From LGRD01 sp031378125 (GTDB taxonomy: Bacteria > Pseudomonadota > Gammaproteobacteria > Burkholderiales > Burkholderiaceae_C), in NCBI GenBank assembly GCA_031378125.1, contig JANNDW010000217.1:1-11309 (forward strand): DNA of 11,309 nucleotides, read 5' to 3'. Position 1 is the stretch's first letter, and each line of letters begins with the position of its first letter. Both the position numbers and the translations under genes were made by a program. Below, piece after piece: positions 1-5,605 of the stretch. A model generated the notes under the pieces. That model saw only the letters and a list, made by a program, of their open reading frames with translations, was not told where the DNA came from and did not search any database.

Positions 1-768
1 CGCAAAGCCGGCGACGCGGTGGCCAAGATCATCGCCACCGGCATCATCCCGGCCGGCCTGGAAATGATGGACAAGCCGATGACCGCCGCGGTCGAAGACT
101 ATGTGCACGCCGGCTACGACCTCAATGCCGAGGCCATCCTGCTGTGTGAAAGCGACGGCACGGCCGAAGAGGTGGACGAAGAAATCGGCCGCATGGTCGA
201 AGTGCTGCGTGACAACGGCGCGACCGGCATCGCCGTGAGCGAAGACGAGGCGCAGCGCCTGCGTTTTTGGAGTGGGCGCAAGAATGCCTTTCCGGCCAGC
301 GGCCGCATCAGCCCCGACTACATGTGCATGGACTCGACGATTCCGCGCAAGCGCCTGGCCGACATCCTGCTGGCGATTGGGCAGATGGAAAAGAAGTACG
401 GCCTGAAGTGCTGCAACGTGTTCCATGCCGGCGACGGCAACCTGCACCCGCTGATCCTGTTCGACGCGAACGACCCCGACCAGCTGCACCGCTGCGAACT
501 GTTCGGCGCCGACATCCTGGAAACCAGCGTCGCGATGGGCGGCACCGTCACCGGCGAACACGGTGTGGGGGTTGAAAAACTCAGCTCGATGTGCGTGCAG
601 TTCTCGCCCGCCGAGCGCGAGCAGATGCTGGCGTTGAAGCGTGCCTTCGATCCCAAGGAATTGCTCAATCCCGGCAAGGTGATTCCTTCGCTGTCTCGGT
701 GCGCGGAGTACGGCAAGATGCACGTCAAGCGCGGGCTGCTGCCGTTTGCGGACATCCCGCGGTTCTGA
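1..768 (+). CDS. glcD: Glycolate oxidase subunit GlcD, C-terminal part
   Basis: This is the FAD-linked catalytic subunit of glycolate oxidase, which with GlcE and GlcF oxidises glycolate to glyoxylate and passes electrons to the respiratory chain. The frame is open from base 1, so the 5' half lies outside; 255 residues are visible of about 500 usual for GlcD. The visible part is the FAD-oxidase C-terminal (cap) domain. It shows the family motifs HAGDGNLHP (bases about 433-459), GEHGVGVEKL (about 553-582) and the terminal FDPKELLNPGKV. A GTG at 19 is internal and not the start. The stop TGA (766-768) shares its last base with an ATG at 768, which opens a six-codon mini-ORF leading into glcE. 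The match to GlcD, supported by glcE and glcF directly downstream, is firm. Confidence 0.95.
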   Translation, partial: RKAGDAVAKIIATGIIPAGLEMMDKPMTAAVEDYVHAGYDLNAEAILLCESDGTAEEVDEEIGRMVEVLRDNGATGIAVSEDEAQRLRFWSGRKNAFPASGRISPDYMCMDSTIPRKRLADILLAIGQMEKKYGLKCCNVFHAGDGNLHPLILFDANDPDQLHRCELFGADILETSVAMGGTVTGEHGVGVEKLSSMCVQFSPAEREQMLALKRAFDPKELLNPGKVIPSLSRCAEYGKMHVKRGLLPFADIPRF

Positions 769-788
769 TGAGCGCCCTGGCTCGATGA
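768..788 (+). other. Six-codon mini-ORF bridging glcD and glcE
   Basis: ATG at 768-770 overlaps the glcD stop by one base (TGATG). It runs six codons (MSALAR) to a TGA at 786-788 that overlaps the glcE ATG (785-787) as ATGA. Both ends therefore have the geometry of translational coupling, and glcE has no clear Shine-Dalgarno sequence of its own. The mini-ORF may hand ribosomes from glcD to glcE. It is short enough to be chance, so this is a structural observation and not a claim of a functional peptide. Confidence 0.3.
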
Positions 789-1879
789 CACCGAACGACC
801 CTGCGCTGCAAGTCCTGATCGACCGCGTGCAAAGTGCCCTGTCGGCCGGCGCGCAATTGAACATCCGTGGCGGGGGCACCAAGGGCTTTTACGGTGAAGC
901 GCCGCAGGGTGATCTGCTCGACACGCGCGTGCTCGAAGGCATCTCCAGCTACGAGCCCACCGAGCTGGTCGTCACCAGCCGCTGCGGCACATCGCTGGCG
1001 GAACTGGAAGCGCTGCTGGCCGAGAAAGGCCAATGCCTGCCTTTCGAGCCGCCGCACTTCGCACCCGGTTCGACGGTGGGCGGCATGGTCGCCGCGGGCC
1101 TGGCCGGCCCGTCGCGCGCCAGCGTGGGGTCGGTGCGCGACTTCGTGCTGGGCGCGACGCTGCTCAACGGCCGTGGCGAGGTGCTGAGCTTCGGCGGGCA
1201 GGTGATCAAAAACGTGGCCGGCTACGACGTGTCGCGCTTGTTGGCGGGGTCGATGGGCACGTTGGGGGTGATTCTCGAGGTCTCGCTGAAGGTGCTGCCG
1301 GTGGCGCCGGCCACCGCCACGCTGAGCTTTCAGATGCCGCAAGCGCAAGCGCTGGCACAACTCAACCAATGGGGCGGGCAACCGCTGCCGCTGAACGCCA
1401 GTGCCTGGTGGGACGACACGCTGATCGTTCGGCTGCGCGGCGCGCTGGCGGCGGTGCGAGCGGCCCTCGTGAAGATGGGCGGCGACGTGATCGAAGCGCA
1501 ATCTGCCACGCCCTTCTGGGACGGTATGCGCCACCACGGCGACGAGTTTTTCACCCAGGCGCGGGCAGCGGTGACCGGCGGTGGCGCTTTGTGGCGGCTG
1601 TCGGTGCCGCCGACGACGGCACCGCTGGCGCTGTCGGGCGAGCAGTTGATCGAATGGCAGGGCGCGCAGCGCTGGCTGTGCAGCGCCATGCCCGCGTCGA
1701 CCGTGCGCGACGCCGCCGCCAAAGTCGGCGGCCATGCCACGCTGTTCATGGCGGCAGACAAGGCTTCAGGCGCTTTTGCGCCGCTGAAAGCACCGCTGGA
1801 CCGCATCCACCGAGAGCTGAAAAAGTCGTTCGACCCGAACGGCGTGTTCAATCCCGGCCGCATGTACCCCGGTTTGTAG
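785..1879 (+). CDS. glcE: Glycolate oxidase subunit GlcE
   Basis: This is the second FAD-binding subunit of glycolate oxidase, 364 residues, close to the usual 350-370. It has a PCMH-type FAD-binding fold: IRGGGTKGFYG near residues 27-37, then GSTVGGMVAAGLAGP near residue 96 and IKNVAGYDVSRLLAGSMGTLG near residue 140. It ends with FDPNGVFNPGRM, the same C-terminal signature (FDPxxxxNPG) seen in GlcD. ATG 785 was chosen over an upstream in-frame TTG at 746 because homology-like sequence begins there and because it forms an ATGA overlap with the preceding mini-ORF. It lies between glcD and glcF, with 17 bases to glcF, so the three are surely one operon. Confidence 0.94.
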   Translation: MTPNDPALQVLIDRVQSALSAGAQLNIRGGGTKGFYGEAPQGDLLDTRVLEGISSYEPTELVVTSRCGTSLAELEALLAEKGQCLPFEPPHFAPGSTVGGMVAAGLAGPSRASVGSVRDFVLGATLLNGRGEVLSFGGQVIKNVAGYDVSRLLAGSMGTLGVILEVSLKVLPVAPATATLSFQMPQAQALAQLNQWGGQPLPLNASAWWDDTLIVRLRGALAAVRAALVKMGGDVIEAQSATPFWDGMRHHGDEFFTQARAAVTGGGALWRLSVPPTTAPLALSGEQLIEWQGAQRWLCSAMPASTVRDAAAKVGGHATLFMAADKASGAFAPLKAPLDRIHRELKKSFDPNGVFNPGRMYPGL

Positions 1880-1896
1880 GCACCCACCGAGACCCC

Positions 1897-3189
1897 ATGC
1901 AAACCAACCTCGCCCCCGAGTTCAAAGGCACGCGCGAAGGCACGGAGGCCGAAGCCATTTTGCGCAAATGTGTGCACTGCGGTTTTTGCACCGCCACCTG
2001 CCCGACCTATCAGTTGCTGGGCGACGAACTCGACGGCCCGCGCGGACGCATCTACCTGATGAAGCAGGTGCTCGAAGGCGCGCCGGTCACGCGCAAGACA
2101 CAACTGCACCTGGACCGCTGCCTGACCTGCCGCAACTGCGAGAGCACCTGCCCCTCGGGGGTGCAGTACGGGCGCCTGGTGGAGATCGGCCGCAAGATCG
2201 TCGACGAGCGTGTCGAGCGGCCCGCCGGCGAAAACGCAGTGCGCTGGATGCTCAAGGAAGGCCTGACCTCGCCGCTGTTCGCGCCGGCCATGAAGATGGG
2301 CCAGTGGCTGCGCCCGCTGATCCCCGGCGGATTGAAGAACAAGGTGCCCGCGCCGGGCGGCGCCCGCGCGCACCGCTGGCCCACGCGGCAGCATGCGCGC
2401 AAGGTGCTGGTGCTGATGGGCTGCGTGCAACCGGCCATGATGCCCAACATCAACAGCGCCACCGCACGCGTGCTCGACGCCGCCGGCATCCAGACCCTGG
2501 TGGCCGACTCGGCCGGCTGCTGCGGCGCGATCCGCTCGCATTTGGGTGACCTTGAGGGCGGCCTGGCCGACATGCGCCGCAACATCGACGCCTGGTGGCC
2601 GCTGGTGGCGGGGCTGACCGAGCAAGGCCAGGTCGAAGCGATCGTGATGAACGCGTCGGGCTGCGGAGTGACCGTCAAGGAGTACGGCCACGCGCTCGCG
2701 CACGATCCGGACTACGCCGACAAGGCGAAGCGTGTCAGCGAACTGACGCGCGACTTGTCGGAGCTGCTGCCCGACCTGGTGCCCGCGCTGCGCGACAAGT
2801 TGGCCCTGCCCCGCCCGGCGGGGGAGCGGGGAGGGGGTGCTCCAGGTCGGCCCGAAGGGCGGGTGAAACGCCTCGCGTTTCACCCGCCCTGCACGCTGCA
2901 GCACGGCCAGCAACTGCGTGGTGGTGTCGAGACCCACTTGAACGCACTCGGCTTTGATGTGAAGCTGGCCGCTTCGGAGTCGCACCTGTGCTGCGGCTCG
3001 GCCGGCACCTACTCGGTGCTGCAACCCAAGCTCGCCTACCAGTTGCGCGACCGCAAGCTGGCCAACCTGGAACCGCTGGAGCCGCAGGTCATCGTATCGG
3101 CCAACATCGGCTGCATCCAGCACCTGCAGACCGGCACCACCACGCCGGTAAAACACTGGGTCGAGGTGCTGGACGAGGCGCTGGCTTGA
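1897..3189 (+). CDS. glcF: Glycolate oxidase iron-sulfur subunit GlcF
   Basis: This is the iron-sulfur subunit of glycolate oxidase, which carries electrons from the FAD subunits towards the membrane quinone pool. Two [4Fe-4S] motifs are complete: C25-C28-C31-C35 (CVHCGFCTATCP) and C75-C78-C81-C85 (CLTCRNCESTCP). Two CCG domains follow, with SAGCCG near residue 207, SGCG near residue 255, and FHPPCTLQHG plus HLCCGSAGTY in the second half. At 430 residues it is about 20 longer than the usual 405-410. The excess sits just before FHPPC, at about residues 303-322, as a low-complexity linker rich in Pro, Gly and Arg that coincides with a repeat-like insert and a perfect hairpin (listed separately). 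ATG 1897 has only a weak ribosome-binding site, so translation probably depends on coupling to glcE. Confidence 0.95.
   Translation: MQTNLAPEFKGTREGTEAEAILRKCVHCGFCTATCPTYQLLGDELDGPRGRIYLMKQVLEGAPVTRKTQLHLDRCLTCRNCESTCPSGVQYGRLVEIGRKIVDERVERPAGENAVRWMLKEGLTSPLFAPAMKMGQWLRPLIPGGLKNKVPAPGGARAHRWPTRQHARKVLVLMGCVQPAMMPNINSATARVLDAAGIQTLVADSAGCCGAIRSHLGDLEGGLADMRRNIDAWWPLVAGLTEQGQVEAIVMNASGCGVTVKEYGHALAHDPDYADKAKRVSELTRDLSELLPDLVPALRDKLALPRPAGERGGGAPGRPEGRVKRLAFHPPCTLQHGQQLRGGVETHLNALGFDVKLAASESHLCCGSAGTYSVLQPKLAYQLRDRKLANLEPLEPQVIVSANIGCIQHLQTGTTTPVKHWVEVLDEALA
2809..2890 (+). repeat. In-frame palindromic insert within glcF
   Basis: Three pieces lie together in glcF. First is a short GC hairpin (CCCCGC 2809-2814, GCGGGG 2818-2823). 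Second, 2837-2861 resembles the permease-junction repeat (roughly 19 of 24 aligned positions by eye) and is read as APGRPE. Third is a perfect inverted repeat with 15-bp arms (2856-2870 and 2876-2890) and a 5-base loop. The right arm encodes the conserved FHPPC, and the left arm is its inverted copy inside the non-conserved linker. No T-run follows, so it is not a typical terminator. Read as a small mobile or amplified palindromic element kept in frame. Confidence 0.6.
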
Positions 3190-3214
3190 AGGGGCCTGCA
3201 CGCCTCGGCGATGG

Positions 3215-3649
3215 TCAGAGCCATTGCAAGTGGCGCTGACGCTCCGGCTCGGTGGCCAGCAGTTGCCCGATTCCGCTGTCGAAGGTCACGAGCTTGGCCT
3301 GATGACGAACTGCCAGGGTCAGCAGATAGGCGTCGGTGATTTGCCGATGCCCGAGCAGGCCTCCGGTGCAGCAACCCATGACCTGCTCGAAGCCGAAATC
3401 CAGTGTCAGCAGGCGATGTTTCGGATGTGCGGTGTTGCGCAACACAAGCTCGCCCAGTTCGCTCACGCTGATGGCGTGACCCGAGAAGCTGGGCTGCGCG
3501 ATGATTCGCACGAACGCCGCCTGCGTGAACGCGCAGGTCGCCCAGCCTTGCCGCGCGTGCTTCTTGAACCAGTTCAGCGTGCGCTCATGGTGTTCGTGCG
3601 CAGGCCAGCCCAGTGCAATAAGGGCGTTGGCATCCAGCAAAAAGCTCAA
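3215..3649 (-). CDS. VapC-type PIN-domain toxin
   Basis: A 144-residue PIN-domain protein, the toxin half of a type II toxin-antitoxin pair, expected to be a Mg-dependent RNase. Acidic active-site residues are visible at D6 (FLLDANALIAL), D106 (ITDAYLL) and D124 (VTFDSGI). The position where many PIN proteins have Glu carries Q43 (FTQAAFVRII), a pattern I recall as common in this VapC subgroup, so activity need not be lost. The start is TTG at 3649-3647, overlapping the antitoxin's TGA (3648-3646), which implies translational coupling. It converges on glcF with only 25 bases between stops and no recognisable terminator. The family call is secure; the RNA target cannot be read from sequence. 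Confidence 0.9.
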   Translation of the reverse strand: MSFLLDANALIALGWPAHEHHERTLNWFKKHARQGWATCAFTQAAFVRIIAQPSFSGHAISVSELGELVLRNTAHPKHRLLTLDFGFEQVMGCCTGGLLGHRQITDAYLLTLAVRHQAKLVTFDSGIGQLLATEPERQRHLQWL

Positions 3650-3873
3650 GCGCCCTCGTCCAGCAAATCCTTGACCTGTCGGGCGGTGACTTTGCGCGTG
3701 CCCGCCGGAAGGTCAAACACCCATACCCCAGCCTCTTGCTTGATCGGCAGCCGTTCGGCACTGCCTCTGCGGATAAGGTCTGAAATGGCCTGACCAAGCT
3801 TCAAGGCGCGGGCCTGCGCATAGGCCTGCGCGGTAGCGAAGGCGTCGTCTTCCAGGGTGATGGTGGTACGCAT
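3646..3873 (-). CDS. VapB-type antitoxin
   Basis: A 75-residue antitoxin for the adjacent PIN toxin. The N-terminus MRTTITLEDDAFATAQAYA is a ribbon-helix-helix type DNA-binding segment. The C-terminal half (about residues 45-75, GVWVFDLPAGTRKVTARQV) is the usual toxin-wrapping tail. ATG 3873 was chosen because the RHH strand begins there; a longer in-frame extension from 3930 would run through the promoter. No clear Shine-Dalgarno precedes it. A candidate promoter and an 8-bp direct repeat lie immediately upstream, consistent with autoregulation by the toxin-antitoxin complex. The stop overlaps the toxin's TTG start by two bases. Confidence 0.88.
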   Translation of the reverse strand: MRTTITLEDDAFATAQAYAQARALKLGQAISDLIRRGSAERLPIKQEAGVWVFDLPAGTRKVTARQVKDLLDEGA

Positions 3874-3875
3874 GA

Positions 3876-3930
3876 TTGATGCACATTTGTTGATTTGATG
3901 CATTCTATGGCCGAACGTGTCATGCGCCAA
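3876..3930 (-). promoter_or_regulatory. Promoter and direct-repeat operator of the VapBC pair
   Basis: On the minus strand, TTGGCG (3930-3925) and TAGAAT (3907-3902) are separated by exactly 17 bases and match the sigma-70 consensus at 4/6 and 5/6 positions. Between the -10 and the ATG, TTGATGCA occurs twice on the plus strand (3876-3883 and 3895-3902), 19 bp apart start to start, about two helical turns. The second copy abuts the -10. This is the spacing expected for two ribbon-helix-helix dimers on one DNA face. Promoter call is moderate; operator role is inferred. Confidence 0.5.
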
Positions 3931-3933
3931 ACC

Positions 3934-3957
3934 GATGGCGGGCTCGATGGCGGGCTC
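3934..3957. repeat. 12-bp tandem duplication
   Basis: GATGGCGGGCTC occurs twice head to tail (3934-3945, 3946-3957), followed by GAT as the start of a third unit. It lies between the short-chain dehydrogenase stop (3979) and the VapB promoter, a few bases upstream of the -35. It may be a slippage product. Confidence 0.75.
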
Positions 3958-3978
3958 GATCCGCTCGACGCCACCCCC

Positions 3979-4725
3979 TCAAATGCAGCGCCCACCGTCC
4001 ACCTCCATCGCCACCCCGGTGACCATGCTGGCTTCGTCGCTGCACAGGTAGCAGGCCGCGTTGGCCAGGTCTTCGGGCGTGGAAAAGCGGCCGATCGGAA
4101 TGGTGGCGAGAAACTTGGCGCGCATCTCGGGCGTGTCTTCGCCCATGAAGGTTTTCAGCAGCGGCGTTTCGCCGGCCACCGGGTTGAGCGCGACCACGCG
4201 AATGCCGAACGGCGCCAGATCCACCGCCATCGAACGCGTCGCGGTGATGACCCAGCCCTTGCTGGCGTTGTACCAGGTGAGGCGCGGGCGCGGGCTCACG
4301 CCTGCCGTGCTGGCCATGTTGAGGATCACACCCTGTCTCTGCGCCTTGAAGCGCGGCACCACTTCCTTGGCGGCCAGGTAAATCGCCTTCATGTTGACGG
4401 CGAAGATGCGCTCGAACTCATCGTCGGGCAGGGCTTCGAGCGGCTGCGGCAGGTGGCCGATGCCGGCGTTGTTGATGAGCACGTTGAGGCCGCCGAAATG
4501 GTCTTGCGCCGCGTCCATCATCGCCCGCACATCGGCGGCCCTGGACACGTCGACACACAGGCTGCGCGCGTTCGCGCCCAGCGCCTTGGCCACGCGCTCG
4601 CCACCGACGGCGTCTCGGTCGGCGATCAGCACCTTGGCACCTTCGGCGACGAACTTCTTGGCAATGCCTTCACCGAAGCCCGAGCCACCGCCGGTGACGA
4701 TCGCAATTTTTCCTTCGAGTCGCAT
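3979..4725 (-). CDS. SDR family NAD(P)-dependent oxidoreductase
   Basis: A 248-residue classical short-chain dehydrogenase/reductase, expected to interconvert an alcohol and a ketone or aldehyde. The Rossmann motif TGGGSGFG is at residues 11-18, NNAG at 85-88, and the catalytic tetrad is complete: N111, S139, Y152 and K156 (YNASK). D36 at the end of the second strand (LIADRD) suggests preference for NAD(H). The C-terminal VTGVAMEVDGG is typical. ATG 4725 is preceded by GGAG at a suitable distance. It is 42 bases downstream of a PIN toxin gene and on the same strand as the aldehyde dehydrogenase, with which it may form a two-step oxidation route. Substrate cannot be deduced. Confidence 0.92.
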   Translation of the reverse strand: MRLEGKIAIVTGGGSGFGEGIAKKFVAEGAKVLIADRDAVGGERVAKALGANARSLCVDVSRAADVRAMMDAAQDHFGGLNVLINNAGIGHLPQPLEALPDDEFERIFAVNMKAIYLAAKEVVPRFKAQRQGVILNMASTAGVSPRPRLTWYNASKGWVITATRSMAVDLAPFGIRVVALNPVAGETPLLKTFMGEDTPEMRAKFLATIPIGRFSTPEDLANAACYLCSDEASMVTGVAMEVDGGRCI

Positions 4726-4767
4726 GGTGGGGCTCCGGTGGATGGGCGGGCGAAACGCAACGCAACG

Positions 4768-5184
4768 CTATTGCGCCAGCAGGTTGTGAAACGGCTGGCG
4801 GTTCTTCCAGCGATAGGTAGAAAAGTCGCGCTCGTCGGTGGACAGAATGTGGCCGTGCCCCAGGTGTTCGGCCAGCAGCACCAGCGACGCGTCGGCCAGG
4901 TCCATCGGCAGCTTGGCGTAGCGCCGCATCAGCGGCGGGATGCGGCCGAGTTGCGGCTCGGAAGGCTCCCACACCATGATGCCGCCGCCGGCCACATCGT
5001 CCATCAGCGCACCGGCGAACTCCGGCCCGAGCCAACGCGTCATCAGGTGTGTGGCCTCGGTGAGCACCGGCCAGGTGGTGACCCAGCCATCGGTGGCGGT
5101 GGGTGCCATCGCCTTGGCGCGGTCGTGCCAAGCATCGCTGCGGTCGACCAACGCGTACAGGAACCCGGTGTCGACAGCGATCAT
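4768..5184 (-). CDS. PIN-domain toxin (second toxin-antitoxin pair)
   Basis: A 138-residue PIN-domain protein, a putative ribonuclease toxin. The acidic set is complete: D5 (AVDTGFLYAL), E43 (VLTEATHLM), D98 within MDLADASLV (D95 is also near) and D117 (ILSTDERDF). The sequence is clearly different from the PIN toxin at 3215-3649, so this is not a duplication. Its ATG (5184-5182) overlaps the antitoxin stop TGA (5183-5181) in an ATGA junction, implying coupled translation. Downstream, 42 bases separate it from the short-chain dehydrogenase on the same strand, so read-through into that gene is possible. Confidence 0.9.
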   Translation of the reverse strand: MIAVDTGFLYALVDRSDAWHDRAKAMAPTATDGWVTTWPVLTEATHLMTRWLGPEFAGALMDDVAGGGIMVWEPSEPQLGRIPPLMRRYAKLPMDLADASLVLLAEHLGHGHILSTDERDFSTYRWKNRQPFHNLLAQ

Positions 5185-5540
5185 GCGCGCCGGCCGGCAC
5201 GTTTGGCGCCGGTCGGCACACCGTGCTTGACTGACGGTGCCCCCCAGTCGCTGCGCTCCTGCCCCCGAGGGGCGCTGCCCGGCTTGGGACGGCCCGGCGC
5301 TCGGACAGACAGCGCATCGGTAACGTGGCGCTTGACGTCCGAGGCGATGTCGGCCCGCCCGCTCTGCCCCTTGCCCACCAGCGCCAACAGGTGCCTGGCG
5401 CCGGAAGCACTGGCGCGTGCTTGCCGGTAATACAGGGCCACGCTTTCGCGCAGCACCTGGCTCACGCCCATGCCGGTGGCGGCAGTGAGGTATTCGATCT
5501 GCTCACGCGATTCATCGTCGAGGCGGGCGTTGACACGCAT
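5181..5540 (-). CDS. Ribbon-helix-helix antitoxin with repeat-derived tail
   Basis: The antitoxin partner of the PIN toxin downstream, 119 residues. The N-terminal MRVNARLDDESREQIEYL and the following helix (GVSQVLRESVALYY) form a ribbon-helix-helix DNA-binding domain at about residues 1-45. From about residue 80 the protein is translated from a GC-rich genomic repeat (5236-5300), giving APGRPKPGSAPRGQERSDWG, before a short basic tail. The protein is thus longer than the usual 70-90 residues. ATG 5540 is chosen over an upstream start at 5591 because of AAGGAG at 5552-5547, six bases away, and because RHH homology starts there. A palindromic operator lies 45-65 bases upstream. Whether the tail still binds toxin is unknown. 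Confidence 0.82.
   Translation of the reverse strand: MRVNARLDDESREQIEYLTAATGMGVSQVLRESVALYYRQARASASGARHLLALVGKGQSGRADIASDVKRHVTDALSVRAPGRPKPGSAPRGQERSDWGAPSVKHGVPTGAKRAGRRA
5236..5300 (-). repeat. GC-rich spacer repeat, copy B (inside antitoxin gene)
   Basis: Read on the minus strand it starts GCGCCGGGCCGTCCCAAG (5300-5283), matching the first 18 bases of copy A at 8198 in 17 positions. A central hairpin (GCCCC and GGGGC at 5261-5273) and a shared GGAGCGCAGCGAC-like segment follow, ending GGGGGGCACC. At 65 bp it is almost the same length as copy A (67 bp). It is in frame with the antitoxin and encodes APGRPK at its start, as copy A does in its mini-ORF. Confidence 0.75.
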
Positions 5541-5584
5541 GACGGGCTCCTTGAAAAACCGGCTCGGGCAGCCTTTGGCCCCTT

Positions 5585-5605
5585 GTGTCATCCATTGTAT
5601 GACAC
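5585..5605 (-). promoter_or_regulatory. Palindromic operator of the second toxin-antitoxin pair
   Basis: A perfect inverted repeat, GTGTCAT (5585-5591) and ATGACAC (5599-5605), with a 7-base centre. On the minus strand its centre contains TACAAT (5599-5594), a 5/6 match to a -10 box, though no good -35 is seen. It lies 45 bases upstream of the antitoxin ATG, where an RHH antitoxin would bind to repress its own operon. Its outer edge touches the aldehyde dehydrogenase stop codon (5607-5605). No T-run follows on either strand, so a terminator is less likely. Confidence 0.55.

Noticed and set aside
2856..2890. Hairpin considered as a transcription terminator
   Set aside because: It lies inside glcF, has no following T-run, and its right arm encodes a conserved protein motif.
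1330..3201. Very long minus-strand open frame opposite glcE and glcF
   Set aside because: It is a shadow of GC-rich codons: the plus strand encodes full GlcE and GlcF with all expected motifs, and the antisense translation has low-complexity Arg/Ala/His-rich sequence with no family features.
3895..5430. Long plus-strand open frame over the dehydrogenase and PIN genes
   Set aside because: The translation is His/Arg/Gly-rich without motifs, while the minus strand holds three genes with intact active sites.
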